Shown here: piece by piece, positions 32,186 through 41,414 of the stretch
How the letters are laid out: each line of letters opens with the position of its first letter
Numbering within the stretch: position 1 is the first letter of the stretch
Assembly: GCA_900320795.1 (NCBI GenBank)
Contig: ONTQ01000013.1
Coordinates: 1 to 47,291 of the forward strand
Direction: 5' to 3'
Origin: an uncultured Bacteroidales bacterium
GTDB lineage: Bacteria > Bacteroidota > Bacteroidia > Bacteroidales > UBA932
Length of the DNA: 47,291 nt
Notes under the pieces: generated by a model
Told to the model about the DNA's origin: nothing
The model's database searches: none
Seen by the model: the letters and a program-made list of their open reading frames with translations, nothing else
Position numbers and translations under genes: made by a program

Positions 32186-33511
32186 ATGGGTCTGGTCTAT
32201 CCTCTTCCTTCTTTGAAGTCATCTGTCGCCCCCAGGGAAATCAATCTGGAGAAATGTCTGGGAAAGACAGTTCTCGTGGTCGGCGGCGGCGGACGGGAAC
32301 ATGCCATCGTGGATGCGCTGAGCCGCAGCCCGCAGGTGGGAAAAATCTACTGCGCCCCCGGAAATGCCGGCATTGCCGAACAGGCGTTCAACGTTCCGCT
32401 GAAGGACACCGACGTGGAAGGCCTCAAGGCTTTTGCCCTGGAGAACGAAGTGGACCTCACCGTGGTGGGGCCCGAGGCGGCACTGGCGGCCGGCATCGTG
32501 GATGCCTTCCGCGAGGCCGGACTTAAGATTTTCGGCCATACCAAAGCGGCTACGGCCATCGAAAGTTCCAAGGAGTTTGCCAAGGAACTGATGGAAGGTG
32601 CCGGAATCCCTACGGCAGCCTACCGCAGTTTCTCCGATTTCGACGAGGCGCTTTCCTATGTACTGTCGCGTCCCTTCCCGGCTGTCCTCAAGTACGACGG
32701 ACTGGCTGCCGGAAAGGGCGTAGTCATTGCGAAGGACGAGGCCGAGGCCCGTGCCGCCCTGGCGGACATGCTTCTGGACCATACTTTCGGCGAGGGGCGT
32801 GTTGTCATCGAGGACTTCCTCACTGGACCGGAGTTCTCCTTCCTGTGCTTCGTGGACGGGGAGAGGGTCTATCCGATGCCGCTGTCGCAGGACCACAAAC
32901 GGGCCTTCGATGGCGACGAAGGGCCCAATACCGGCGGCATGGGCGCATACACTGGCCTGCCGTTCATCACCGAAGAGGACCGCGCATTTGCCTGTCAGGA
33001 GATTATGTGCAAGGCCGCCTCGGCCATGTGTGCCAAGGGTCTGCCGCTCTCGGGCGTCCTGTACGGAGGCCTGATGAAGACCCCGCAGGGCATCAAGGTG
33101 ATCGAGTTCAACGCCCGTTTCGGCGACCCTGAGACGGAAGTGGTTCTCCCGCTCCTGCAAAGCGACATTTATGATATTTTCGAGGGGGTTGCCACCGGTA
33201 CCCCGGTGGCCGGGCCTGTTTGGTCCGATGAGGTGACCCTGGGGGTGGTGCTGGCCTCCAAGGGCTATCCCGGCCACTATGAGAAAGGCTATGACATTGC
33301 CGGCCTGGACCAGGTCGATGCCAAGGTGTACCATATGGGTACGGCCATCCGGGACGGGCAGGTTTTCACAAACGGTGGTCGCGTCCTGATGGTGGTATCC
33401 GGAGGAAGCAATCTCTCGGATGCCCGCAGGAAAGTATATGAGGAGATCGGTAAGATTGATTGCGAGAACTTATTCTATAGAAAAGACATTGCACATTTAG
33501 CATTTGAATAG
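32186..33511 (+). CDS. purD: phosphoribosylamine-glycine ligase
   Basis: A 441-residue ATP-grasp enzyme making GAR, the second step of the pathway and the one that uses the product of PurF. Motifs: '[15 protein letters not shown]' (N-domain), '[16 protein letters not shown]', '[18 protein letters not shown]' (ATP-grasp), '[20 protein letters not shown]' and '[17 protein letters not shown]'. The family usually begins about three residues before the VVGGGGRE motif. Here the only good ATG (32186) adds about 26 residues ('[18 protein letters not shown]') and I see no internal ATG, so a real extension or a non-ATG start is possible. It sits 4 bases after purH and one base before folD. Confidence 0.95.
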   Translation: MGLVYPLPSLKSSVAPREINLEKCLGKTVLVVGGGGREHAIVDALSRSPQVGKIYCAPGNAGIAEQAFNVPLKDTDVEGLKAFALENEVDLTVVGPEAALAAGIVDAFREAGLKIFGHTKAATAIESSKEFAKELMEGAGIPTAAYRSFSDFDEALSYVLSRPFPAVLKYDGLAAGKGVVIAKDEAEARAALADMLLDHTFGEGRVVIEDFLTGPEFSFLCFVDGERVYPMPLSQDHKRAFDGDEGPNTGGMGAYTGLPFITEEDRAFACQEIMCKAASAMCAKGLPLSGVLYGGLMKTPQGIKVIEFNARFGDPETEVVLPLLQSDIYDIFEGVATGTPVAGPVWSDEVTLGVVLASKGYPGHYEKGYDIAGLDQVDAKVYHMGTAIRDGQVFTNGGRVLMVVSGGSNLSDARRKVYEEIGKIDCENLFYRKDIAHLAFE

Positions 33512-33512
33512 T

Positions 33513-34367
33513 ATGGGAAACATAATTGACGGCAAAGCGCTGAGCCAGGCCGTTAAAGACGAAGTGAAAGAGCTGGTGCCCCAGCTGGAAGCAAAATACG
33601 GCCGTAAACCCTGCCTGGTGGTAATCATCGTCGGGGAGAACCCGGCCAGCCAGGTCTATGTCCGGAACAAAGTGAAAGCGGCCGCCTACACGGGGATGGA
33701 ATCCAAGCTCATCGAGCTCCCGGCAGACATCAGCGAGGAGGCTCTCCTGGGCCAGATTGCCGCGCTGAACGAAGACCGTCTGGTAGATGGAATCCTGGTC
33801 CAGCTGCCGCTTCCGAAGCATATCGACGAAGAGAAAGTCATTGACGCCATCGCCCGCGAAAAGGATGTGGACGGCTTCCATCCGGGCAATGTGGCCGGAT
33901 TGTGGCTGGGGAAGGACTGCATCGTTCCCTGCACACCGGCCGGTATTATGCGCATGCTGGACAGCATCGGCTATGAATTAAAAGGAAAGAATGCCGTTGT
34001 GGTCGGCCGCAGCAACATCGTTGGCAAGCCGATGGCCAAACTGCTGCTGGATCATCACGCAACGGTAACTATCGCCCATTCCCGTACGGCCGATCTGGGG
34101 GCCGTGACGCGCACGGCTGATGTCCTGGTCCTGGCTGTGGGCAAGGCGGGGCTCGTAACCGGCGACATGGTCAAGCCCGGAGCCGTACTCATTGATGTGG
34201 GGATGAACCGGAATGCGGAAGGGAAACTCTGCGGCGATGCCGACTTTGCCTCCTGCGAGCCTGTCGCCGGCTGGATTACGCCCGTTCCCGGCGGTGTAGG
34301 TCCCATGACCATCGCCATGCTCATGCAGAATACCATTCACTGCTTCCTCTCACGGGAAGCCCGTTAA
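33513..34367 (+). CDS. folD: methylenetetrahydrofolate dehydrogenase / methenyltetrahydrofolate cyclohydrolase
   Basis: A 284-residue bifunctional enzyme producing 10-formyl-tetrahydrofolate for PurN and PurH. The catalytic region has '[15 protein letters not shown]' with the Tyr and Lys, '[14 protein letters not shown]', '[17 protein letters not shown]', '[10 protein letters not shown]', the dinucleotide loop '[18 protein letters not shown]', and 'VDVGMN'-like 'LIDVGMNRN' followed by '[19 protein letters not shown]'. The ATG at 33513 was chosen; a TTG 9 bases earlier is in frame but overlaps the purD stop. It is the last gene of the purine run and converges with the WbqC-like gene, sharing a TTAA that holds both stops. 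Confidence 0.95.
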   Translation: MGNIIDGKALSQAVKDEVKELVPQLEAKYGRKPCLVVIIVGENPASQVYVRNKVKAAAYTGMESKLIELPADISEEALLGQIAALNEDRLVDGILVQLPLPKHIDEEKVIDAIAREKDVDGFHPGNVAGLWLGKDCIVPCTPAGIMRMLDSIGYELKGKNAVVVGRSNIVGKPMAKLLLDHHATVTIAHSRTADLGAVTRTADVLVLAVGKAGLVTGDMVKPGAVLIDVGMNRNAEGKLCGDADFASCEPVAGWITPVPGGVGPMTIAMLMQNTIHCFLSREAR

Positions 34368-35008
34368 ATCTTTTTGAGCCAGAGAATGCTGTCGGGCCCC
34401 TCGTTGAAGAGGAGGTCCAGGCAGCTCATGCCGGGGGTGAAGCCGCCCATCCGGTCGCGGAACACCTGGTAGTAGGGTTTCTCCAGACCCAGGCTTTCGA
34501 GGACCGTGCAGGTTCGTTTGGGGTGGATGAGCTCCCGGTAGTCGTCGGTTTCCGTTCCCGGGAGAGAGAATGTGGAGGTGGGGGAGATTTCGCTGGCGAT
34601 TCCGAGACGTCCCAGGCACCAGCGAAGGGTGGAAAGGTTCAGTTCCCACAGGGTTCCGGGTTTAGCCTGGAGAAGGGCCGCAACCTCATCCCGGTAGTAG
34701 TCGTACCAGGCCGATGACTGGTAGGCGGCATCGAGGGCCCGGAGGGTACGGACTACCCAGGGGGTGGAGTAGTCCACAAGGACAGAGCGGATAGACATGT
34801 CGGCCCGGTGAACGACAGGGACCTGAAGCATCTGAACGCCGTCACCGGCCAGGATATAACAGCGATTCCGGTAACTCTGTTTCTGGTAGTTCTCACAGGC
34901 TTCCAAGAAGATACGGGAAGCTTGAACCCTGTCCGGGGACAGGGTCATATCACGTGCGGCCAGGGCGAACCAGGCTACGGGAGGAAAATATGCCGTGCTC
35001 AGAAGCAC
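34364..35008 (-). CDS. WbqC-like family protein
   Basis: A 214-residue protein beginning '[19 protein letters not shown]', followed by '[20 protein letters not shown]', '[10 protein letters not shown]' and '[20 protein letters not shown]'. This is the pattern of the WbqC family, found near surface polysaccharide or lipid A genes; its reaction is not settled to my knowledge. The start is GTG at 35008, whose first base is the last base of the lpxA stop (TAGTG), so translation is probably coupled to lpxA. No nearer ATG would keep the conserved N-terminus. Its C-terminal end converges with folD. Confidence 0.8.
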   Translation of the reverse strand: MLLSTAYFPPVAWFALAARDMTLSPDRVQASRIFLEACENYQKQSYRNRCYILAGDGVQMLQVPVVHRADMSIRSVLVDYSTPWVVRTLRALDAAYQSSAWYDYYRDEVAALLQAKPGTLWELNLSTLRWCLGRLGIASEISPTSTFSLPGTETDDYRELIHPKRTCTVLESLGLEKPYYQVFRDRMGGFTPGMSCLDLLFNEGPDSILWLKKI

Positions 35009-35805
35009 TAGCGGGCGGGACGCGGTTTGGGAATGATGCCGCGCTTGGATTCGCGGATGAAGCGGAGGATGGTGTCCCGGTGGACGGAAGCGGGGAAGTT
35101 GGCCTCGATATACGCGACGGCTTGGCTCACGTTCATTCCTTTGAAATAGAGGGTGTCGTAGATTTCCTTGATTTCGTTTACCTGCTCTTCGGTGAAGCCG
35201 CGGCGAAGAAGGCCCACGCGGTTGATGCCCTCAAACACAATGGGTTCACGACCGGCGAGAACATAGGGGGGAATGTCCTTGGTAATTTTGGCGAAGGCTG
35301 CCACGAAAGCGTGCGTGCCAACTTTTGAGAACTGATGGGATCCGGACTTGCCGCCCAGGACACCCCAGTCGTCCACATCGGTTTCCCCAGCCAGTCCGAC
35401 ATAACTGACGATGATGCAGTGATTGCCGATCTGGCAGTCATGGGCAATGTGGGCATAGGACATGATGAGCGTGTCGCTGCCCACCCGGGTGACGCCTTTT
35501 CCACTGGCTTTGGTTCCACGGTTGATGGTGGCACATTCCCGGATATTCACGCGGTCTCCAATCTCCACCCAGGATTCTTCACCCTCGAATTTGAGGTCCT
35601 GGGGGATGGCACCCACGACGGCGCCTGGGAAGACGGTGCAGTCCTTGCCCATCCTGACATGGTTATAAACAGTGGCTCCATTCAGGATATGGCAGCCGTC
35701 GCCAATCTCGACGTTGGCGTCAATGAAGGCGAAAGGTCCGATTTCGATATGGTCACCCAGCTTGGCGGCAGGGTCCACATAGGCCAGGGGATGGATCTTG
35801 TTCAT
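35008..35805 (-). CDS. lpxA: acyl-ACP--UDP-N-acetylglucosamine O-acyltransferase
   Basis: A 265-residue enzyme adding the 3-O acyl chain to UDP-GlcNAc, the first step of lipid A synthesis. The left-handed beta-helix hexapeptide repeats run from about residue 8 to 185 ('KLGDHIEIGPFAFIDANVEI'). The catalytic His is His122 in 'MSYAHIAHDCQIG', and a helical C-terminal domain ends at 265. The start at 35805 (MNKIHPLAYV) matches the family; in-frame upstream sequence overlaps lpxC. It lies 7 bases after lpxC and directly precedes the WbqC-like gene. Confidence 0.95.
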   Translation of the reverse strand: MNKIHPLAYVDPAAKLGDHIEIGPFAFIDANVEIGDGCHILNGATVYNHVRMGKDCTVFPGAVVGAIPQDLKFEGEESWVEIGDRVNIRECATINRGTKASGKGVTRVGSDTLIMSYAHIAHDCQIGNHCIIVSYVGLAGETDVDDWGVLGGKSGSHQFSKVGTHAFVAAFAKITKDIPPYVLAGREPIVFEGINRVGLLRRGFTEEQVNEIKEIYDTLYFKGMNVSQAVAYIEANFPASVHRDTILRFIRESKRGIIPKPRPAR

Positions 35806-35812
35806 GCTTTGC

Positions 35813-36652
35813 TTATTTAAGAAGGGCGCGAAGGGCTTTTGCAGCCTTGGTATTGATGGAATGGCCGGGTTTGTAGGCCGTGATGCGGGCGTTGAGGTAA
35901 CCACCGGCGAGCCGGATGTCTCCCAGGAGGTCCAGCAACTTGTGCCGGCCGCATTCGTCGGTAAAGTGGAGAACGGGATTGTCCATATACCCGTCGTCCG
36001 TCACCACCAGCGCGTTGGTCAAGTCTCCGCCCTTGATGAGACCGGCTTTGAGCATCGGCTCGATTTCCCGGTAAAAACAGAAGGTTCGGCAGGGAGCAAT
36101 CTCTCTGGCATAATCCGCCCCATATTCCCAACGGGCGTTCTGAATGCCCAGGACCGGAGAGTTGAAGTCCACGGTGATATCGGCCGAGGGAGCGGCAGCA
36201 GGCTCTATCTTGATCCAGGAGCCGGATTTTTCGTCCCGGATTTCCAGGGAGAGGGGAATGTCGATACACAGCCGAGGGACGCCCTGGTCCTCGAGGCCGT
36301 CCTCCAGGAAGGCTTCACAATAAAGACGTGCGCTACCGTCCAGGATGGGCACTTCGATGTTGTCCAACTCGATGAGGACGTTGTCCACCCCGAGGCCCAT
36401 GAGGGCGCTCATGATGTGCTCGATGGTGACCACATCGGCCTCATTTTGAGAGAGGGTGGTGCTGCGGGCCGTGTTGGTGACATGCTCTGCCAGCGCCTCG
36501 ATGACGGGCTTGCCGGGAAGGTCGATGCGACAGAAGCGGATGCCGGAACCGGCCGGAGCGGGCAGGATGGCCATGTGGGCGTATGTCCCCGTGTGCAGGC
36601 CTTTTCCTTGGAAATGGTAATCCTTTTTTACAGTATGCTGGTTATTCTGCAT
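35813..36652 (-). CDS. lpxC: UDP-3-O-acyl-N-acetylglucosamine deacetylase, not fused to FabZ
   Basis: A 279-residue zinc deacetylase, the committed step of lipid A synthesis. Zinc and catalytic residues are all present: Glu78-His79 in 'TIEHIMSALMGLGVDNVLIE', 'VPILDGSA', His237 and Asp241 in 'RHKLLDLLGD', and His264 in 'YKPGHSINTK'. In the Bacteroidetes I know, LpxC is a fusion of about 460 residues with the FabZ dehydratase. Here the chain stops right after the LpxC domain and lpxA follows 7 bases later, so FabZ must be encoded elsewhere. Its ATG is 20 bases downstream of the lpxD stop. Confidence 0.94.
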   Translation of the reverse strand: MQNNQHTVKKDYHFQGKGLHTGTYAHMAILPAPAGSGIRFCRIDLPGKPVIEALAEHVTNTARSTTLSQNEADVVTIEHIMSALMGLGVDNVLIELDNIEVPILDGSARLYCEAFLEDGLEDQGVPRLCIDIPLSLEIRDEKSGSWIKIEPAAAPSADITVDFNSPVLGIQNARWEYGADYAREIAPCRTFCFYREIEPMLKAGLIKGGDLTNALVVTDDGYMDNPVLHFTDECGRHKLLDLLGDIRLAGGYLNARITAYKPGHSINTKAAKALRALLK

Positions 36653-36672
36653 GCTCCCGTTATATGCAAGAA

Positions 36673-37662
36673 TTATTCCTCCGCGGCCCGTTTGAAGATG
36701 GCGTAGGCTTTCATGTACTGGCGGGCCGGGATGACGGGCGATCCCAGTAGGACTTCACCCTCTTTCCGGATATTGCCGATGACGCCGCCCTGCGCCATGA
36801 TGGTGGTGTGGTCTGCGATCTTGACGTGACCGGCGATACCCACCTGTCCGCCGAAGATGCAGTATTTCCCCACTTCGGTCGATCCGGCGATGCCAGTCTG
36901 TGCAGCCATGGCGGTATGGTCGCCGATGATGACATTGTGGGCAATCATGCACAGGTTGTCGATGCGGACACCGTTGCCGATGATGGTGGATTCCATCTGG
37001 GCTCGGTCCACGGTGGTATTGGCCCCGATTTCCACATCGTTGCCGATAATAACGTTCCCCAAATGCTCGATTTTCTCCCAACTGCCGTCCGGGCGCGGTG
37101 CGTTGCCGAAACCGTCGGCCCCGATGACAACGCCGCTGTGCAGGATGACGTTGTTGCCGATGACCATGCCGGGATAAATGCGGACGCCGGGGTAGAGGAT
37201 GCAGTTCTGGCCGATGGTACAGTTATCACCGATGTACACCTGCTCGTGGATGATGGTGTTGTCACCCACCTTCGTGTTGCGGCCGATGTAGGAGAAGTCT
37301 CCCACATAGACCTTTTTTCCGAAGCGGGTGGACCAGAACCAACGGGCGCAGAAACTGCGGTAGAAGCGGGCTTTCTTTTTTTTGTCCGATGCGTATTTCA
37401 GCAGGTCTGCGATAGCCGAATAGGCGTTCTCCACCCGTACCAGTGTGGGCTTGACAGGCTGTTTGGGCTCGAAGCTCCTGTCCACGATGAGGATGGAAGC
37501 CTCGCTGGTATAGACGAAGGGCTCGTACTTGGGATTGGCGAAGAAACTCAAGGTGCCCGGTTTGCCATGTTCAATTTTGGCAAACCGGGTAGCCTTGGCG
37601 TTCTCGTCGCCCTCTACGGTGCCTTTGAGCAGCTGGGCTAAAAACTTGGCAGTATATTCCAT
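36673..37662 (-). CDS. lpxD: UDP-3-O-acylglucosamine N-acyltransferase
   Basis: A protein of 329 residues (331 if the ATG two codons earlier, at 37668, is used) adding the second acyl chain in lipid A synthesis. The uridine-binding N-domain (1-100) has '[20 protein letters not shown]'. A basic and aromatic linker ('[17 protein letters not shown]') joins it to the beta-helix hexapeptide domain, with the catalytic His in '[12 protein letters not shown]' (about residue 242). A short helical tail follows. The region just upstream is an REP-like motif (37664-37689) that also provides the alternative start. First of the lpxD-lpxC-lpxA group, 25 bases after gpmI. Confidence 0.94.
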   Translation of the reverse strand: MEYTAKFLAQLLKGTVEGDENAKATRFAKIEHGKPGTLSFFANPKYEPFVYTSEASILIVDRSFEPKQPVKPTLVRVENAYSAIADLLKYASDKKKKARFYRSFCARWFWSTRFGKKVYVGDFSYIGRNTKVGDNTIIHEQVYIGDNCTIGQNCILYPGVRIYPGMVIGNNVILHSGVVIGADGFGNAPRPDGSWEKIEHLGNVIIGNDVEIGANTTVDRAQMESTIIGNGVRIDNLCMIAHNVIIGDHTAMAAQTGIAGSTEVGKYCIFGGQVGIAGHVKIADHTTIMAQGGVIGNIRKEGEVLLGSPVIPARQYMKAYAIFKRAAEE

Positions 37663-37663
37663 T

Positions 37664-37689
37664 GTCATTGTGAGCGAAGCGAAGAATCT
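37664..37689 (-). repeat. REP-like motif between gpmI and lpxD
   Basis: On the minus strand it contains TTCTTCGCTTCGCTCACAA, close to the GAGCGAAGCGAAG-type interspersed repeat seen many times in some bacterial genomes. It begins at the gpmI stop codon and runs to the possible lpxD starts. Only one copy is in this window, so the repeat status is inferred from memory. Confidence 0.45.
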
Positions 37690-39208
37690 AGATCAGGGGT
37701 TCGGCGGTCATGGCGGCAGGCTGCGGAATGCCCATGAGTTTCAGGATGGTGGGAGCTACGTTGCACAGTGCGCCGTCCTTGACGGTTTTCACCTTGGAAC
37801 CGGCGTTGATGACCACGAACTGCACCGTATTGAGGGAGTGGGCGGTGTTGGGGGTTCCGTCGGCATTGACGGCGAAGTCGGCATTGCCGTGGTCGGCCGT
37901 GAGCAGGACTACGTAGTCCTTGGCGATGGCCTCTTCCACCACTTTCCCCACCAGGTTGTCGATGCAGGTGACGGCCTGGGTGATGGAGTTATAGACACCG
38001 GTATGGCCCACCATGTCACCGTTGGCGAAGTTCAGGATAATCATGTCCTGCTTTCCGCTGCGGATTTCGCCGATGAGTTTTTCGGCCACTTCGGGGGCGC
38101 TCATCTGGGGCAGGAGGTCATAAGTGGGGACCTTCGGGGAGTTCACCAGGATACGGTCTTCGTTCTCGAATACGGTCTCGCGGCCTCCGTTGAAGAAGAA
38201 GGTCACGTGGGCATATTTCTCCGTTTCGGCGATGCGCAGCTGATGTTTGCCGGCCTTGGAAACAGTCTCTCCGAGGGTGTCCTGTACCAATTCCTTGTCA
38301 AAAAGGATATGGACGCCCTTAAAGGAAGCATCATAGGGGGTAAGGCAGCAGTAGTAGAGGGGAATGGTGTGCATACCTTCTTCCGGCATGTCCTGCTGGG
38401 TAAGGACGGAGGTAAGCTCACGGGCGCGGTCGTTGCGGAAGTTGTAGAAGATAACGGCATCTCCCTCTTCGATGGTGGCGACGGGCTTCCCGTTCTCGGT
38501 AACCACGATAGGTTTGATGAATTCGTCCGTGACTTCGGCGTCGTAGCTGGCCTGGATACCGGCCTGGGCGCTCTCAAAGGCGGCACCCTTGCCTTCTACC
38601 AGGAGGTCGTAGGCTTCTTTCACGCGGTTCCAGCGCTTGTCGCGGTCCATGGCATAGAAGCGGCCGCAGACGGAGGCCACCTTTCCGGTGGTTTCCGCCA
38701 TCTTCTCCTCCAGTTCCTTTACGAAGCCCAGGCCGCTGCGGGGATCCGTATCACGGCCGTCCATGAAGGCGTGTACATAGACCTTGTCCAGCCCAGCTTC
38801 CTTGGCCACCCGGAGGAATTCGTACACATGGTCCAGGGAACTGTGGACACCGCCATGGGAAGTGAGCCCCATCAGATGGAGTTTCTTTCCGCTGGTCTTC
38901 ACATAGTCGAAGGCGGCCTTGATTTCCTTGTTTTCCAGAAGTTTGTGATTCCGGCAGGCAATGTTGATCTTTACCAGATCCTGGTACACCACGCGTCCGG
39001 CGCCCAGGTTCATGTGGCCGACTTCGGAGTTGCCCATCTGGCCGTCCGGAAGGCCGACATATTCGCCGCAAGCCTGCAGATGGCCGGAAGGGTATTTGGC
39101 GCGGAGTGCGTCGATATGGGGTGTGCCCTTGGTCCAGATGGCATTGGAGTAGTCGTGGCGGCCTTCTCCCCAGCCGTCCAGAATCATGAGAAGTACTTTT
39201 CTGTTCAT
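37688..39208 (-). CDS. gpmI: 2,3-bisphosphoglycerate-independent phosphoglycerate mutase
   Basis: A 506-residue metal-dependent glycolytic enzyme of the alkaline phosphatase superfamily. The N-terminus '[20 protein letters not shown]' carries the first metal-binding Asp. The nucleophile Ser61 is in '[20 protein letters not shown]', and '[14 protein letters not shown]' follows. '[12 protein letters not shown]'-type '[15 protein letters not shown]' is in the middle, with '[12 protein letters not shown]' and '[10 protein letters not shown]' near the end. The start at 39208 (MNRKVLLM) is the family start; an ATG 27 bases upstream adds nine unrelated residues. A hairpin and a TAACTTTG box lie just upstream (39236-39264), suggesting its own promoter. 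Confidence 0.96.
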   Translation of the reverse strand: MNRKVLLMILDGWGEGRHDYSNAIWTKGTPHIDALRAKYPSGHLQACGEYVGLPDGQMGNSEVGHMNLGAGRVVYQDLVKINIACRNHKLLENKEIKAAFDYVKTSGKKLHLMGLTSHGGVHSSLDHVYEFLRVAKEAGLDKVYVHAFMDGRDTDPRSGLGFVKELEEKMAETTGKVASVCGRFYAMDRDKRWNRVKEAYDLLVEGKGAAFESAQAGIQASYDAEVTDEFIKPIVVTENGKPVATIEEGDAVIFYNFRNDRARELTSVLTQQDMPEEGMHTIPLYYCCLTPYDASFKGVHILFDKELVQDTLGETVSKAGKHQLRIAETEKYAHVTFFFNGGRETVFENEDRILVNSPKVPTYDLLPQMSAPEVAEKLIGEIRSGKQDMIILNFANGDMVGHTGVYNSITQAVTCIDNLVGKVVEEAIAKDYVVLLTADHGNADFAVNADGTPNTAHSLNTVQFVVINAGSKVKTVKDGALCNVAPTILKLMGIPQPAAMTAEPLI

Positions 39209-39235
39209 ATCTTGTCTATTGTTTATCAAAATCAA

Positions 39236-39255
39236 AGACTGCCATTAGGCAGTCT
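39236..39255 (-). terminator. hairpin between tilS and gpmI
   Basis: AGACTGCC (39236-39243) and GGCAGTCT (39248-39255) form a perfect 8-bp stem, followed on the minus strand by TTTGATTTTGAT. It can end the tilS transcript. If the TAACTTTG box at 39257-39264 is active, the same hairpin would form the very 5' end of the gpmI mRNA. Confidence 0.55.
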
Positions 39256-39261
39256 GCAAAG

Positions 39262-40350
39262 TTAATCATTTTTCACGGATATACGAATAATCCGTCGGGT
39301 GGAATTGTCCACGCGCACACAATGGTCGATGCAAAAGGGAATGACGGCCAGGATGTGCTGCGGATTCCGGGGAGAACGAAGCAGGGGGACGAAAGGCTTC
39401 TCGTCGGCCGGAATGTGGTGGTCGGTGAACCAGTCCTGCATTTTTTTCTTGCCCGGTGCTCCGAGCGGGCGGATCCAGTCCCCGCTTTCCCAGTGGCCGA
39501 TGTCAGGTTCCGTCCCTTCCGGAATGCCCGCCTTGTCCGCATCCAGGATCAGGACTCCTTCCGGCTGCTTTACCGGCAGGCTGCCGTCCCAGGCTTCCTC
39601 CGACATGGTGAATTCGCCTTCCCGTGCACCAAAAGGGCCGTTTTCGTGCACGAGGGCCTTTTTTTCGCCTTCCCGTGCACCAAAAGGGCCGTTTTCGTGC
39701 ACGAGTTCCATTTCGGTGCGGAAACGGGCCATGTCCCGGTTGAGGGTCTGGACGAAGGAGGGGTTGATATCGGCAAAGACCGGGAAGACCAGGTTCCTGA
39801 TTATGTTTCGTTTGCAGTCGTTGAGGGCGTTGGTGCCGTCTTCCCGCCAGGAGAGCCCGTTTTCCTTTGCGAACGTCTCGATTTCGGCCCGGGTCATCCG
39901 GAGGAGGGGCCTCAGGAGGGGGATGTCGGCATAATCCGGGTCCGGAAGGAAGCCGTTTTCTTTCATCCCGGTGATGCCACGAAGGCCCGTTCCGCGCAGG
40001 AGGTTCAGAATCAGGGTTTCCGCGTTGTCGTTGGCATTGTGCGCCACCGCCACGCCTTCGTAGCCGAATTCTCGGCACAGTTCCCCGAACCAGTGATAGC
40101 GGAGCCGGCGGGCAGCCATCTCCACGGAAATGCCCTCCGCCTCGGCAAAGATCCTGGTTTCGAAGCGTTTGATATGGCAGGTGATGCCATGCCTTGCTGT
40201 CCAGGCCCGTACCAGGGCCTCGTCAGCGTCGCTCTCTTCCCCGCGGAGGGAAAAGTTACAGTGTGCAACAGCGAAAGGCCCGCCGCTGAGGCGGACCTTT
40301 TCGGCCAGGCACATGGAGTCGATTCCTCCGCTGACGGCGACCAGCAGCAT
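39262..40350 (-). CDS. tilS: tRNA(Ile)-lysidine synthase with an internal repeat insert
   Basis: A 362-residue enzyme that converts C34 of tRNA-Ile(CAU) to lysidine. The ATP pyrophosphatase loop 'SGGIDS' is at residues 7-12, 'HCNFSLRGEESDADE' and 'AHNANDNAETLILNLLRGTG' are canonical, and 'GLSWREDGTNALNDCKRNII' ends the catalytic domain. Residues 215-248 hold two copies of 'LVHENGPFGAREGE', encoded by a 42-base palindromic element repeated with a 51-base period. This is foreign to TilS but in frame. The N-terminus is shorter than usual: the ATG lies six residues before the loop, and no better upstream start is visible. It overlaps the DUF3078 gene by one base (TGATG). Confidence 0.92.
   Translation of the reverse strand: MLLVAVSGGIDSMCLAEKVRLSGGPFAVAHCNFSLRGEESDADEALVRAWTARHGITCHIKRFETRIFAEAEGISVEMAARRLRYHWFGELCREFGYEGVAVAHNANDNAETLILNLLRGTGLRGITGMKENGFLPDPDYADIPLLRPLLRMTRAEIETFAKENGLSWREDGTNALNDCKRNIIRNLVFPVFADINPSFVQTLNRDMARFRTEMELVHENGPFGAREGEKKALVHENGPFGAREGEFTMSEEAWDGSLPVKQPEGVLILDADKAGIPEGTEPDIGHWESGDWIRPLGAPGKKKMQDWFTDHHIPADEKPFVPLLRSPRNPQHILAVIPFCIDHCVRVDNSTRRIIRISVKND
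39613..39705 (-). repeat. two copies of a 42-bp palindromic element inside tilS
   Basis: Copies at 39613-39654 and 39664-39705 are identical and separated by nine bases. Each contains an inverted repeat: CGTGCACGAAAACGG against CGTGCACCAAAAGGG, 13 of 15 matching. It is translated in frame as VHENGPFGAREGE. The structure is that of a REP/MITE-like element and not of a protein domain repeat. Confidence 0.85.
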
Positions 40351-41390
40351 CAGTGGTTGTGGGTAATGGTGTAAGTGAAGCCGAACTCCAGATATTCCTT
40401 GAACTGGACGCCCTTGGTGTCGGCGACACCGTCTTTGTTGGTGTCACGCACGATGACACGGGGGTCGTAGATGAGGTTGGTGCTCAGGGTGAGAGCGAAG
40501 AACTTGCGCAGTTTCCAGAACACTTTGTTGTCCCAGGTGATACGGGGTTCCACCTTGGGCGTTAGATAGTTGTAGAACAGGGTTGCCTGCGTGGTGTAGG
40601 AGAAGGCGTCATTGATGACCCAGGCCATGTCGGCCTTGATCTGGGCGCCGAATTCCATGCGTACCGGACGGTAGTTGTCTCCCACGGCCGCATCCAGACC
40701 GGCCGAACGCAGGTCCATACCATAGGTTTTCCGGAGTTCGGGAATACCCACGATTACGGCGCCTCCGGACAGGGGAGCCACATTGAGAGAGAACCAGGGT
40801 GCGGGCGTCCACAAGGCACCGATACCGAGGTTGATGTAGGCCGGAGCGAAGAGACCGGACTTGAGCGTACGGGCATTGAGCCAGTCCTGGACAGTCGGCT
40901 CTTCGACGCCGCTGCTCTTCGGTGTACCGTAGGCGTAGTTGTTGTCGAACTGGGTCTTAAAGTCGAAGCTGGCCGAATAGGCCAGATTCTTCACGGGTGT
41001 CTCATAACCCCACTTGGCCTCGAAATAGATGCGGTCCTTGTTCTTCTGGAGGATGGGTTTGTCGGCGCTGTACAGGAAGCCGTAGTCCAGTTGCAATCGG
41101 TTCACGCCCAGCAGTTTGCCTTTCTCAAATTTACTGGTCAGATCCACATTGCCGGCCAGGGAAACATTGTTGTAGCCACCGGCGACCCACTGGGAAAGAT
41201 AGGTCTGGCCGAAGTTGATGTTCGTCAGCAGGGTGGTGTTCCAGTACCTGGGTTTTCGAGTCACGGCGGGAACATCATCTGCTGCGCTGAGGGCGGCTGC
41301 CGCTTCAGCAACCGCTTCCTGCGTATTTTGGGCCTGTACCGCCACGGCGGCGGCCATCAGGCCGAAGATAAGGAATAACTTCTTCTTCAT
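40350..41390 (-). CDS. DUF3078 outer membrane beta-barrel protein
   Basis: A 346-residue protein with a signal peptide (cleavage about VQAQ, residue 21) and many alternating beta strands ending in aromatic or polar residues ('WNTTLLTNINFGQTYLSQWV', 'YNNVSLAGNVDLTSKFEKG', 'RLQLDYGFLYSADKP', 'RIYFEAKWGYETPVKN'). The pattern and the 'QTYLSQWVAGG' stretch are typical of the Bacteroidetes DUF3078 family, a predicted outer membrane barrel of unknown cargo. The C-terminus 'YLEFGFTYTITHNH' is a plausible last strand. It lies between proS (24 bases upstream) and tilS (overlapping), probably in one transcript. Confidence 0.82.
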   Translation of the reverse strand: MKKKLFLIFGLMAAAVAVQAQNTQEAVAEAAAALSAADDVPAVTRKPRYWNTTLLTNINFGQTYLSQWVAGGYNNVSLAGNVDLTSKFEKGKLLGVNRLQLDYGFLYSADKPILQKNKDRIYFEAKWGYETPVKNLAYSASFDFKTQFDNNYAYGTPKSSGVEEPTVQDWLNARTLKSGLFAPAYINLGIGALWTPAPWFSLNVAPLSGGAVIVGIPELRKTYGMDLRSAGLDAAVGDNYRPVRMEFGAQIKADMAWVINDAFSYTTQATLFYNYLTPKVEPRITWDNKVFWKLRKFFALTLSTNLIYDPRVIVRDTNKDGVADTKGVQFKEYLEFGFTYTITHNH

Positions 41391-41414
41391 GTTTTCACTA
41401 CTATTTTAATGGGG

